From JASSUD01 sp031963045 (lineage in GTDB: Bacteria; Pseudomonadota; Gammaproteobacteria; Burkholderiales; Burkholderiaceae), in contig JASSUK010000034.1 of NCBI GenBank assembly GCA_031963045.1, positions 1 to 64,000 on the forward strand: DNA of 64,000 bases. The letters run 5' to 3'. Under the pieces are notes generated by a model, which worked only from the letters and a program-made list of their open reading frames with translations, searched no databases and was not told the origin of the DNA. Both the position numbers and the translations under genes were made by a program. Positions 8,605 through 17,787 of the stretch are shown here, in pieces. Each line of letters starts with the position of its first letter. Position 1 is the stretch's first letter.

Positions 8605-8842
8605 ACACAACTCTCTATCAAGATACTGGTCAAGGATATAAGCGACTTTAATACCATTAAAATCAATACTTAGTCATAAGGTTTTTTACTGAAAATTTTA
8701 TTCATTATGTGCCGTATAGATCTATTTTGCTGCCTTTTATCGCATTCAAAGTGTAGTACTTGCAGCGAGTGATCAAACCATATCATGGGCAAAAATACAG
8801 AAAATTACTGATCGAATTAGAATGCTTTTCTATTGTAAATAG
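8605..8842. repeat. Upstream flank, second copy (of 5325-5560)
   Basis: Non-coding counterpart of 5325-5560. The junction near 8602 (TTAGCTTACTA followed by AAACACAACTCTC) is continuous here, while copy 1 carries a ~470-bp insert at this point. 8843-9028 has AGGAAAA just before the NACHT start; no clear promoter consensus was found. Confidence 0.65.
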
Positions 8843-9028
8843 AAACCCTCCAAGTAAAGCCCCCAAAAGTCATATAAACGTCTTATTGTCAGGTACTTTT
8901 TAATCTTTACATTTGGCCTGAACAGCACGTCTGAATTAATTTATCTATAACGATAGGACCAATGGTATGGCTGCTGTGCAACATACCAGTAAGGCTTTGT
9001 TGCCCTATCACAACCAGGAAAATTATTA

Positions 9029-12000
9029 ATGAATCCAAGTTCAATTTCTAGCAACGCAAATAATAGAGCAAGCCAAAATTATTCAAATACAGCAGATATA
9101 GAAGTGCATAATGGCAGCAATTCATCACCTGTAGCTCCTGAAAAATCATCATCATTCACTATAGAACGTGATGAAAAAATACAAGCTTTATCTAGCTCAT
9201 CCAGACACAATCTCACCATAAAAAATATAAGCAAATTTGAAAAAGATTTTCGCTTATCATCATCTATCACAGAGATAGAGAACACATTTTTTAAACAAGA
9301 TCTGCATATACCAGTCGAAAATCCCTGCCCCAATACAACAGGCGTCAGCAATCTTCAAACCACCCAGCATTTAAGGCGTTGCTTGCAATCGGTTAAGATA
9401 AATGAAGAAAAACAACAGTTAATGGAATTGGCCTTTAAACTACCTGTGGTATTTAACAAGACATCTGGAGAGTTATCTGATGTAAAGGAATTAATACAAC
9501 TCTCGCTTATTGCAGACCTTGATTTATATCGTGAATTAATTAGTGTCGTTGTACAGAAATGCTTACTTCCTATTGATAATCTACCTGCCACCTGGGGGTT
9601 AGGCATACTAATTAAAAATTGTCCCGTGCGCCTACTCATCGGCCCAGAAAAAATATGCGACTTAGCGCGAGTACTCAGAATTTTCCAAGCCCCTCTAAAA
9701 GAGCTTATTCAGCAAGAACAATATGAGGGAGAATTACTCTCGGTTGTACTGCAAACCATTTCTCATTTGCTCGATGCAATGTTCCTAGTAGGCATCAATC
9801 AGATTGATTACGCTGAAGTACAAAAACCACTAGATGGCTTACTCGAAAAAGTGTGCAAACAAAAAGAAAATCCAGCATTAGCTTGGCAAGCCCGCTATGC
9901 CAGATATGCACTTGCACACTTACCAAGCGATGAAGGCCGATGGAGTCATTTGTTGCATCATTTTTCTGAGGAATCGGTTCCTATAGCGATACTTTTGGCA
10001 TTTGAGATGTATCTGATAGGAACGCTTGCAATACCTTTTTTCCATTTCTGTAAGCATCACTTCCATGCCTTTACGCATCTTGCTGCAAATATAGTACTTA
10101 CCATTCCTTATGAGCTGTCACACCGCAGGAACAGCGCTTCGCCTCAAAGTTGGTATGTAGCATTACGCTTTGTTGACATCTTCATTGAAGCCGGCAATTT
10201 AGTCCTACTTGAAAAATTTGCCCGTCATAGCGGCGAAGCAAAGAATAAAGATTTTTTACTAGGGCTTTGTCGGCGCCTGACACAACTGGCTCTTGCACAT
10301 CCAACGCAAACTGAGGTCAAGCGAGGCGCTATCGAATTCTTACGCAGCTTGACAGAAGACCATACACAATGGGGTAACCATCAAGAGGTCCAAGACGCTG
10401 CAAAAGCGGCGCTAGGAAATGTAGGAGACCCATTAACAATATTACAAAAAATAGTTAACTTAGTCTTAAACCCTCCGATTAAGAAACAAACAACATTACC
10501 TGAACCTAGCCATACTACAAGCGTTATTAATAAAGAGCTGCATTGGAATGTCAATTTAGAATCGCCTGCGACAGAAAATACATTATTAGTCATAGCTAGA
10601 CATGAATTACTGTCTCAACCTAATCCAAATGACTTCAAAGATATAAAAAGCAATATTGATGCTGTAAGCAAAAACTATTTTACAAGGCTGGATAAAACTC
10701 CCTCTATCCAAAATGCACTGGAGCAATACGTCGATCTACAAGAAACTCGCATAAGCGAGGATGGTTTACAGCGTTATCCATTAGATCAAACAGTTAAAGA
10801 TTTTCTAGCCAATCCAAATAAACACGTTCTGCTGCTACTAGGTGAAGCAGGCAGCGGGAAAACCTTATTTTGTCACCATTTAGCACAGCAACTATGGAAA
10901 GCTTACAGCCTAGGGGAAACTTCCCCTTGCCCAGAGGAACCACAGAATTCAAATCAGGGGCCAAAGGAGCCGCGTATACCTTTATTGATTGACTTATCTA
11001 CATCAGGTTTTGAAGCTGGTAATTTACTTACTGAATGGCTCCACAAGCAGAAGTTTTCTGCTTCACATGTCAAATCTTTACGGAAGGAGCAACCAATTCT
11101 CTTGATTTTAGATGGGTATGATAAATTTGCAGACCAAAATTCCAAGTTTTATGGAAGCGCCCAACTAAAGAAGTGGAAAAACACCAAAATCATCATTACT
11201 GCTCGTGCTGGAGAGGTCAGCAGACGTTATGACTACCTGTTTTGTCCAGACAACCAATCTGATAGCTTGCAGATAGCAGAAATAGCGCCTTTTTCAGACC
11301 AAGATGTTGATTCTTACATCGGACGGTATGCTGTTTATGAGCGTTTCACCAACAGAATTACAAGCAGTTACAGAGAAGCACTGGAGCATATTCCCGGTTT
11401 AAATGCGCAAAAGCATCACCCTTTTTCTTTAAAAATGGCCCTAGATTTCCTGCCAGCCTTGGATGAAGACGCTTTCTTTTTTGAACAGGCAGCGCTTTCC
11501 AGTAGAACTAATAAACCATTAGTCGAGATTGAATGCTATGACCAATTTATACAAGCTTGGCTCAGCGACACCAACGTTCATTTAAGCAATAACGATAGAC
11601 GATCACTTGCCAGCCAAAAGGATGCGCATTTCGATAAAGACTTAATAAACTTTAGCCAAAATTTAGCGATAGCGCTGCATGAACGTAATGAATGGGTTGC
11701 TTCATATTCCCCTACCCCTCATGAAGAGCCAAGCTGCTTAGAGCAACTTTTAAATAATAACGAGAAAGCGCAGCTATGGCTTCTAAGTGCGCCTTTATTC
11801 AAAGAAAATAATACCTATCGCTTTATTCACCCTTTACTGCAACAGTATCTCATCTCCCGTGCCCTATGCGGCCCAGCATTTGAATTTAGAAAGCCAGCTG
11901 CCGCAGCTAAATTCAATCAATTGCCCCTGATGAATCATTCGAGAATATTAAGTTTTCTGGTAGAAAGAGCTAAAAAACAGCCTGCCTTTACAAAATATCT

Positions 12001-13678
12001 TCGTGACTGGATTGAAGTGTCAAAAGAGGCCTCATTCCCAATCAAGCATGGCGCATCCAATGCCATTACGATATTGATCCAAGCTGGAGAAATAATTACT
12101 CAGGATTTACGCTCAGTTTCTATTCCATTTGCCAATTTGAAACATGGTTTTTTCGATAGGACACGATTTGATAACGCAAACTTAACAGGCGTCAATTTCT
12201 CTGGCGCGTGGCTACGAGGAGCACAATTTAATCAAGCAAAAATGAAGCAAGTCCAATTTGGAAACACACCTGCTATATTTTCTGCGACAGGTAAAAATTT
12301 TATTGACAAAATAGAGCTTTCTTCTGATGGTCACTGGCTAGCCTCGTATGGGCCGAATGCTATGCTTATTTTGCATTCCCTAACAGGTAATTTTCATGCT
12401 GTACAAATTGAAGCAGTGGATAAAGAAGCAGAGGTGATATTTTCACCTAACAATCAATGGGCTGCCTGGCAGGATAAAGATGGGGCTATTTTTTATCGAA
12501 ACCTTACCACCTCAACAGCAGAAAATAAGAAGATACCATTTAAAGGTAACTTGAAAGCACCCTGTGTATTTTCATTGGATAGCCAATATCTCATAGTGCC
12601 AGAGATAACAATACACGGTCACGATATATCAGAAGAATTAAAAGTATTGGCCGACGCAATGGCTGAAATAGACAAATATAATGAACAACAAGAAAGTATA
12701 GCAGGGAAAATACTTTCATTAGGTGTAAGCACAGAAATGCAATATCTAGTGGAAGACGGATTAACTTTAAAGCTTAAACAGCTCACAAGAAAACAAGACA
12801 ATTTAAAAAATAAAGAAAATAAAAAATATTCGGAAATAGAAATTCAATTTTTCTCTGTAAATTCAAACGAAGTCAAATCAGAATTCATAAAGAAAATTAA
12901 AACTAAAAGTGAAATCACCGCCATCGCTTTCTCTTCGGATAGAGAATATCTTTTTATATGTCAAAAAGATTTAATTAATCCTGAAACGATCACTATTGAA
13001 GAATGGCCAATACAAACACAAGGACCTGCAGAATCTATTTATCCCCGTTTGCATTTTAATAAAAAAGAAACATCCGCCGATAAGATAAGCTCGGTATCAA
13101 AAATGCTACCGTCTCCTGATGGCAGATGGCTTGCGTTAGCAAGGATTGGTGAAAACGGCAAGGAATGTACCAAGGTTAGCCTTCATTCATTAAGTACATT
13201 TAAAACGGAATACAGCATTAAAATAGCATCCACTGGGCTCTTTAAAATGAGCTTCTCGCCCAATGGGCAATGGCTCGCAATAGCGCAAGGAAAGGACCTA
13301 ATCGTTCTGCCAGCTAGTTCAGAAGATTTGCAAAAAAACCGTGAATTTCAAAAAAATATACTCCCCACCTTTATCCATGCACTAAGCTGGCAACCAAATG
13401 CCGACCTGCATGCTATTGGGGGAGATGATAAGCCGCAATGCTTACTCACCATAGCAAGAGATAATGTACTGCGAACCTGGCAAATCGTCACTACCCCGCA
13501 AAATGCCTTTAAGCTGGAATTAATCAAGAGTGCGCCACAAATAGCGCCAAGATTTACGGATATTTCTATAGCAGGAGCTACAGAGCTAAGTGCAGATAAT
13601 GCCGCCTTACTGCGCCCTTTCTGTATCCAAGAAGTGCCTCTATCGGATCAGGCGCCTAATATTCCTGCCTTGTGTTGA
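9029..13678 (+). CDS. NACHT-pentapeptide-WD40 STAND ATPase, 1549 aa
   Basis: Starts at ATG with AGGAAAA 7 bases upstream. Residues 1-100 are polar and disordered; 110-590 are helical (HEAT-like). A NACHT NTPase follows with Walker A GEAGSGKT (605-612) and Walker B LLILDGYDK (691-699). The usual acidic residue after the second Asp (DGxDE) is Lys. Helical winged/arm regions lead to pentapeptide repeats (1025-1080, NANLTGVNFSG) and a degenerate WD40-like propeller (about 1090-1480) that has largely lost its WD dipeptides. STAND proteins act as ligand-triggered switches; bacterial NACHT proteins include anti-phage sensors. Which role applies is unknown. It stands between the TroA-lobe and F-box genes in a duplicated block. 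Confidence 0.85.
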   Translation: MNPSSISSNANNRASQNYSNTADIEVHNGSNSSPVAPEKSSSFTIERDEKIQALSSSSRHNLTIKNISKFEKDFRLSSSITEIENTFFKQDLHIPVENPCPNTTGVSNLQTTQHLRRCLQSVKINEEKQQLMELAFKLPVVFNKTSGELSDVKELIQLSLIADLDLYRELISVVVQKCLLPIDNLPATWGLGILIKNCPVRLLIGPEKICDLARVLRIFQAPLKELIQQEQYEGELLSVVLQTISHLLDAMFLVGINQIDYAEVQKPLDGLLEKVCKQKENPALAWQARYARYALAHLPSDEGRWSHLLHHFSEESVPIAILLAFEMYLIGTLAIPFFHFCKHHFHAFTHLAANIVLTIPYELSHRRNSASPQSWYVALRFVDIFIEAGNLVLLEKFARHSGEAKNKDFLLGLCRRLTQLALAHPTQTEVKRGAIEFLRSLTEDHTQWGNHQEVQDAAKAALGNVGDPLTILQKIVNLVLNPPIKKQTTLPEPSHTTSVINKELHWNVNLESPATENTLLVIARHELLSQPNPNDFKDIKSNIDAVSKNYFTRLDKTPSIQNALEQYVDLQETRISEDGLQRYPLDQTVKDFLANPNKHVLLLLGEAGSGKTLFCHHLAQQLWKAYSLGETSPCPEEPQNSNQGPKEPRIPLLIDLSTSGFEAGNLLTEWLHKQKFSASHVKSLRKEQPILLILDGYDKFADQNSKFYGSAQLKKWKNTKIIITARAGEVSRRYDYLFCPDNQSDSLQIAEIAPFSDQDVDSYIGRYAVYERFTNRITSSYREALEHIPGLNAQKHHPFSLKMALDFLPALDEDAFFFEQAALSSRTNKPLVEIECYDQFIQAWLSDTNVHLSNNDRRSLASQKDAHFDKDLINFSQNLAIALHERNEWVASYSPTPHEEPSCLEQLLNNNEKAQLWLLSAPLFKENNTYRFIHPLLQQYLISRALCGPAFEFRKPAAAAKFNQLPLMNHSRILSFLVERAKKQPAFTKYLRDWIEVSKEASFPIKHGASNAITILIQAGEIITQDLRSVSIPFANLKHGFFDRTRFDNANLTGVNFSGAWLRGAQFNQAKMKQVQFGNTPAIFSATGKNFIDKIELSSDGHWLASYGPNAMLILHSLTGNFHAVQIEAVDKEAEVIFSPNNQWAAWQDKDGAIFYRNLTTSTAENKKIPFKGNLKAPCVFSLDSQYLIVPEITIHGHDISEELKVLADAMAEIDKYNEQQESIAGKILSLGVSTEMQYLVEDGLTLKLKQLTRKQDNLKNKENKKYSEIEIQFFSVNSNEVKSEFIKKIKTKSEITAIAFSSDREYLFICQKDLINPETITIEEWPIQTQGPAESIYPRLHFNKKETSADKISSVSKMLPSPDGRWLALARIGENGKECTKVSLHSLSTFKTEYSIKIASTGLFKMSFSPNGQWLAIAQGKDLIVLPASSEDLQKNREFQKNILPTFIHALSWQPNADLHAIGGDDKPQCLLTIARDNVLRTWQIVTTPQNAFKLELIKSAPQIAPRFTDISIAGATELSADNAALLRPFCIQEVPLSDQAPNIPALC

Positions 13679-13759
13679 GCCGCCCGATGGTTTCTGAGTA
13701 GCAAGAACATAGCAATGCGTTCTCGCTACCCGATGGGCAAAACGCTCCCCACAAATGCT

Positions 13760-13805
13760 GCGCCCCAAAAGCTGGACGCTAGATCTGACTTTTGGGGCGC
13801 TTTTT
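13760..13805 (+). terminator. Rho-independent terminator after the NACHT gene
   Basis: GCGCCCCAAAAG and CTTTTGGGGCGC form a perfect 12-bp stem with a 17-nt loop, followed by TTTTT, 80 bp after the stop. The arms also resemble IS terminal repeats (CCCCAAAAG), so an IS origin is possible. Confidence 0.7.
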
Positions 13806-13921
13806 AAAGAAGGGAGTTGGATGTTTACTGAAAATAGCAGACGTGCAAATATAGAAGAAAATTCTTTGGCCTTTACCTTCTCTACTTTGTCATCATGCGT
13901 ATCAAGTGCAGTGGGTTCAGA

Positions 13922-15418
13922 TTATTCATAGAATGCATACATTAGAGCAATCATTAAAAGAACGTCTTTAAAATACCACAAAAACTTAGGCAAAAAGTCA
14001 GACAAAAAGTTAAACAAAAATCGAATGTAGAACCAATCAATGTCGAGCAAATCTAAATCGAAGTAAAAGGAAAATATCTGTGTAGCACTTATCTTTTTAA
14101 GGATTTTATCTACATTTTCATGGAAAGGAATCAAGCTACCACTGCTTTTGAGCTCATTTAAATTATGACGCCTGCTATTGATCCAATGTAAATTATAAAG
14201 CTTGCTCCTGAGCCAATGTAGATTATAAAATATCTCTTTTTTCAAATCGCCTGACATGGGCTGACTGATCCAGCCTTCCAGTATATCTAATGCCTTACCC
14301 CTATGAAGGTCATCGTCTAAATAGATGTAAATAGTTTTCGTAAAAGTAGGGATTAATGGCGCAAGATCTTGTATAGCTACTAATGGCACAATCTTTCCAA
14401 ACATTTTCTGTTGAGAAAAAAGCTCTATCACACTGAGCGCCCAGCTCCGGTCCATATCATTGCGAGTTAGGTTAGGTATAAGAAAGTTTAAAACCTCCAT
14501 TCTTTCTTTTGTGTATGACCGTTGTTCTACTATGTAGATTAATTTTTCTATTGCCTGTTGAAATTTTTCACAGAAATATGGCTCTCCTTTTAAATAAATC
14601 CGACCATAAAATAAATTGTATAGAGTCCGTTTTTGTATTTCCTGGGTTATGCCACCTTTGTCTAAAATTCTATTTATTCCATCCAGCATTTTTCCTTTTA
14701 CAGCATTACCTAGCTTGTCCCAATGCAAACCAAGCATATAAGAATAAAGCTCCAATGCCGGCCCCCTTTGCCAGTGAGAAATATTCTCTGAAAAAACAAA
14801 GCTAGCCAAATCTCCATGATGTTTTTGGTCCCAACTTTTATCTATGGATAGGACTATCGCACAAAACATCGCATATTCAAACATAGCAATGTTATCTAAT
14901 ATTTTGCTACAGTGAAAATAATTTTCGAGATGATTAAACAAAGCATTTTGAGCATAATCAAGATAAAGGTAGTGATTTTTCTGCCTCAAGTTTAAGTCAC
15001 CGATTAAATCTTCCCTTTTTGGCATGAGGCTAGCACTTAAGCGCTCCAGCATCATAGGTACTGGACTATCCGCTTTCTTAAACAAACCAGATATTTGGTC
15101 AACAAAATATAGACTTTGGTCAAGTGATACGCAACGCAATAACCATTCGATATTCTCCACACGCTCACGAGACGGAAGTTTTTTATCAGTCACCGCCTCC
15201 GTAATTTTTCGACTAAAAAAACGGGTGTGGTGGCTTGCAAAGAAGTCTCGTCTCTGCTCGAGAGAAAGCGAACTGACCGTATCAGTAACTAATGGGGAAA
15301 ACTGCTTACTTGTGCTAAAAAGACTCCCCAACTCTGACGGCTTTAGGTACCTCGCAATTTCTCTCATGATCAGTGAGTTGGAAAATACGTTTGAAGCAGG
15401 GGTAATGGTAGTAGTCAT
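13922..15418 (-). CDS. F-box-like helical-repeat protein, 498 aa
   Basis: Paralogue of 5938-7299, near-identical in the first 70 residues (SLSLEQRRDFFASHHTRFF) and diverging later. F-box-like segment at residues 12-45 (MREIARYLKPSELGSLF). It differs from the shorter copy by a short tandem expansion near residues 395-420 (YNLHWLRSKL / YNLHWINSRR / HNLNELKSS) and by a C-terminal hydrophobic stretch (about 470-496, VLLMIALMYAF) that could insert in a membrane. Start MTTTITP as in the paralogue. Probably a host-directed or interaction protein; no enzyme motif seen. Confidence 0.75.
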   Translation of the reverse strand: MTTTITPASNVFSNSLIMREIARYLKPSELGSLFSTSKQFSPLVTDTVSSLSLEQRRDFFASHHTRFFSRKITEAVTDKKLPSRERVENIEWLLRCVSLDQSLYFVDQISGLFKKADSPVPMMLERLSASLMPKREDLIGDLNLRQKNHYLYLDYAQNALFNHLENYFHCSKILDNIAMFEYAMFCAIVLSIDKSWDQKHHGDLASFVFSENISHWQRGPALELYSYMLGLHWDKLGNAVKGKMLDGINRILDKGGITQEIQKRTLYNLFYGRIYLKGEPYFCEKFQQAIEKLIYIVEQRSYTKERMEVLNFLIPNLTRNDMDRSWALSVIELFSQQKMFGKIVPLVAIQDLAPLIPTFTKTIYIYLDDDLHRGKALDILEGWISQPMSGDLKKEIFYNLHWLRSKLYNLHWINSRRHNLNELKSSGSLIPFHENVDKILKKISATQIFSFYFDLDLLDIDWFYIRFLFNFLSDFLPKFLWYFKDVLLMIALMYAFYE

Positions 15419-15804
15419 CGCACTTATTCTTCTGAGAAATAGGCTAATACTTTGTTTATATAGGGTTATTGTTTATATCATTCAATTATGAGGCGTCTAC
15501 TCGTAAAAACTATAGGGCAGTCTTGCAAATGGCTAATCTCATCTGATTAGAAAAAGTAAAAAACGTAACCAGAAATGCGTTGTCTCGTTTTTATTTATTT
15601 TTTGAGAATGGCCAGATCTACCAAAGTACCAAGCATTGCCTAACCTCGCTTTATTACCATTTAAAGCTATGCTTAGCTATAGAGTTTTTTGCTGAAAATC
15701 GTGGCTGACGCCAGTCTTTTTCTAAGACGAAAATATAATCCTTTGATTTATAAAGGTTTTTTCTTATACAACAGGCGTAAGCTGAAAGTCCAGTTTTTGG
15801 GCGT

Positions 15805-15915
15805 GTGTCAAAAAAACGTAGCGAAAAAACTGGCTTGCGCCTCAGCAAACAGTAGAGGATTATTATGATGATTTATAAGATATAAATCAACTATATGGTT
15901 TAAGTTTTGCGTGGT
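15805..15915 (-). pseudogene. Remnant of the coiled-coil gene found at 38303, with its 5' flank
   Basis: Minus-strand translation gives LLFAEAQASFFATFF, matching FTEAQASLLATLFSK near the start of the gene at 38303. The bases before it (CATCATAATAATCCTCTACT, TTGATTTATATCTTAT) match the flank at 38112-38175. An internal deletion joins flank to codon ~17. Beyond 15805 the match is lost. Upstream 15709-15804 holds nothing recognised. Confidence 0.65.
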
Positions 15916-15919
15916 AACA

Positions 15920-16023
15920 GATGTTACGCACGTTGTAGAACGGTGAGTTTTTGGTAAGCAGAGTGCGAAGATTACAAGTCGGTGGTATGCATGTTGGGGT
16001 TCGTACCTCACCGCCAACCTACG
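15920..16023. repeat. Family-1 half element
   Basis: GATGTTACGCACGTTGTAGAACGGTGAG followed by GCATGTTGGGGTTCG and CACCGCCAACCTACG. Same end and same order as the left part of 4850-5192 and the right part of 37871-38104; the other end is missing. It abuts the coiled-coil gene remnant exactly as the full element does at 38 kb. Confidence 0.7.
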
Positions 16024-16074
16024 CCTTTTGTTAAGGTGCACGGTTAGAATGAGGTGCGGTGGAGGATTTTTATT

Positions 16075-16785
16075 TTAAAAGTGAATTAGCTCAATACCTT
16101 GCTCACTAGCCAAGAAACAGCTATTTGCGGCTCGCCGAGCAAATAAACCTACTGTCACTACACCTGGCCAGCTGTTTATTTCATTTTCTAAAGCAATAGG
16201 GTCAGGTATATCTAGCCCTGCCACATCCAGAATCAGGTTTGTATGGCAGGTAGTGTACGCTTCCCCTTTTTGAGTACGGCGTAGTGTTGGTATGCCTCCT
16301 AAGCCTTTTAATCGCTCAGTGATGGCTCGCTGTGCAATAGGCAGTACTTCGATAGGCAAGGGAAAGGCGCCAAGCTTCTCAACACGTTTTGAAGCATCGG
16401 CAAGGCAGATAAAAGTCTGTGCCACCATAGCGACGACTTTTTCTTGGGTCAGCGCCCCTCCGCCTCCTTTAATCATCCGCCCTTGCTCATCTATCTCATC
16501 GGCTCCATCCATATAGAGCGGCAGCGTATCAACCTCATTTAAGTCGATCACTTTCATTCCACAGGCCTGCAAACGGGCTGTGGTAGCTGCGGAAGTGGAT
16601 ACAGCACCGCGATATCGCCCGGCAAACTCAGGATGCTCAGCCAACGCATCTATTAAATAGTTCACCGTCGACCCGGTACCTATCCCGAGCACCGATCCTT
16701 CGGGCACTTTTTCTAGTACATAGGCTGCCCCAGCCTTTCCAACTTGTTGTTTTAGTGCATTTTGCGAAAGCGGATTGTGTTGCAT
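16075..16785 (-). CDS. rpiA: Ribose-5-phosphate isomerase A
   Basis: 236 aa. Interconverts ribose-5-phosphate and ribulose-5-phosphate in the non-oxidative pentose phosphate pathway; cytosolic. RpiA signatures are in place: GIGTGSTVNYLIDAL (phosphate-binding loop, residues 35-49), DGADEID (~94-100) and KGGGGALTQEKVVA (~106-119). Length is typical. It lies downstream of rnr and rlmB on the same strand, but a family-1 repeat separates it from rlmB, so it may have its own promoter. Confidence 0.97.
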   Translation of the reverse strand: MQHNPLSQNALKQQVGKAGAAYVLEKVPEGSVLGIGTGSTVNYLIDALAEHPEFAGRYRGAVSTSAATTARLQACGMKVIDLNEVDTLPLYMDGADEIDEQGRMIKGGGGALTQEKVVAMVAQTFICLADASKRVEKLGAFPLPIEVLPIAQRAITERLKGLGGIPTLRRTQKGEAYTTCHTNLILDVAGLDIPDPIALENEINSWPGVVTVGLFARRAANSCFLASEQGIELIHF

Positions 16786-16841
16786 ACTTCAAAAACTCCA
16801 CGGTCATTTCTGTACAAACTGTATTACTTGCAGCTAAACAA

Positions 16842-16974
16842 GGTAGGTTGGTGGTGAGGTACGAACCCCAACATGATGACCACCGTCCTTTTAAAACCTG
16901 CATAGGCATGTCAAAAGCGATAATTACAAGTTGGTGGTGTGCATGTTGGGGTTCCTTCGTCACCCCAACCTACC
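16842..16974. repeat. Family-1 palindromic repeat
   Basis: 133 bp with ends GGTAGGTTGGTGGTGAGG and CACCCCAACCTACC and inner arms CGAACCCCAACATG / GCATGTTGGGGTTCC. Lies between rlmB and rpiA. Could fold into a long hairpin in the transcript. Confidence 0.75.
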
Positions 16975-16992
16975 ATTCTAAAACCTGCATAT

Positions 16993-17733
16993 TCAAGTGC
17001 TTATACGTTGGCGGGCAGCTTCATACAGCACCACGCCACTAGCAACAGACACATTCAAGCTGGTCACGCTACCAAACATGGGAATTTTGACCAAAGCGTC
17101 ACAGTTTTCTTGCGTTAACCGCCGCAATCCTTCACCTTCGGCGCCCATCACACAGGCAAGTGGCCCGGTCAGTTTGCTTTGATAGAGATTGTCTGGTGCG
17201 CTATCGGTGGTGCCCACCACCCAAATGCCACGGTCTTTCAATTCGCGCAGGCTGCGGGCAAGGTTGGTAACCATTAAATAGGGAATCGTTTCTGCCGCGC
17301 CACTGGCTACTTTTGCCGCAGTGGCATTCAGACCTACCGCACGTTGGGCAGGTGCAATAACAGCATGGGCGCCAGCTGCATCTGCTACACGCAAACAGGC
17401 TCCTAAATTATGGGGATCTGTCACTCCATCGAGTACGAGTAATAAGGGAGGGCCTTTGATCTGGTCAAGCAGTTCTGTGAGCGTTTCACCCATTAATAAG
17501 GGGGCTGCTTTTGCAACCACGCCTTGGTGGCGATCACTACCTGTTAAGCCATGCAGGCGATTGGCATCTACGGCTAACAGCCGCACGCCTGCCGTATTCG
17601 CCATTTCTAAAAAATCCTGCATACGACGATCGCGCCGAGATGGATCGTAAAAAATTTCTTCTACCGTGGCCGCATCGCGACGCACACGCGCAGTGACTGC
17701 ATGAAACCCATATAGGATTTTGGAATTTGACAC
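16993..17733 (-). CDS. rlmB: 23S rRNA (guanosine-2251-2'-O)-methyltransferase
   Basis: 246 aa SPOUT (TrmH-family) methyltransferase acting on G2251 in the peptidyl-transferase region. Residues 1-75 form the L30e-like substrate-binding domain (ILYGFHAVTARV). The three SPOUT motifs follow: DGVTDPHNLGACLRVADAAG (motif 1), VMGAEGEGLRRLT (motif 2) and IPMFGSVTSLNVSVASGVVLYE (motif 3, knot). Starts 54 bp after rnr on the same strand, a common betaproteobacterial pair, so probably co-transcribed. Confidence 0.97.
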   Translation of the reverse strand: MSNSKILYGFHAVTARVRRDAATVEEIFYDPSRRDRRMQDFLEMANTAGVRLLAVDANRLHGLTGSDRHQGVVAKAAPLLMGETLTELLDQIKGPPLLLVLDGVTDPHNLGACLRVADAAGAHAVIAPAQRAVGLNATAAKVASGAAETIPYLMVTNLARSLRELKDRGIWVVGTTDSAPDNLYQSKLTGPLACVMGAEGEGLRRLTQENCDALVKIPMFGSVTSLNVSVASGVVLYEAARQRIST

Positions 17734-17787
17734 TATTTAGACCTTGTAATATTGCACTCAAACAGGCTTTACCTGTTTTTCATTGGT

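Larger units (their letters stand above)
3699..15708. repeat. Tandem segmental duplication (two decayed copies of a three-gene block)
   Basis: Copy 1 spans about 3699-7594 and copy 2 about 7836-15708. Paired parts: TroA-lobe genes, 5325-5560 with 8605-8842, NACHT 3' end with 5581-5633, terminator hairpins, F-box genes, and 7300-7594 with 15419-15708 (TTCTGAGAAATAGGCTAATA in both). Copy 1 lost the NACHT gene; copy 2 lost the second half of the TroA-lobe gene. Confidence 0.75.
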
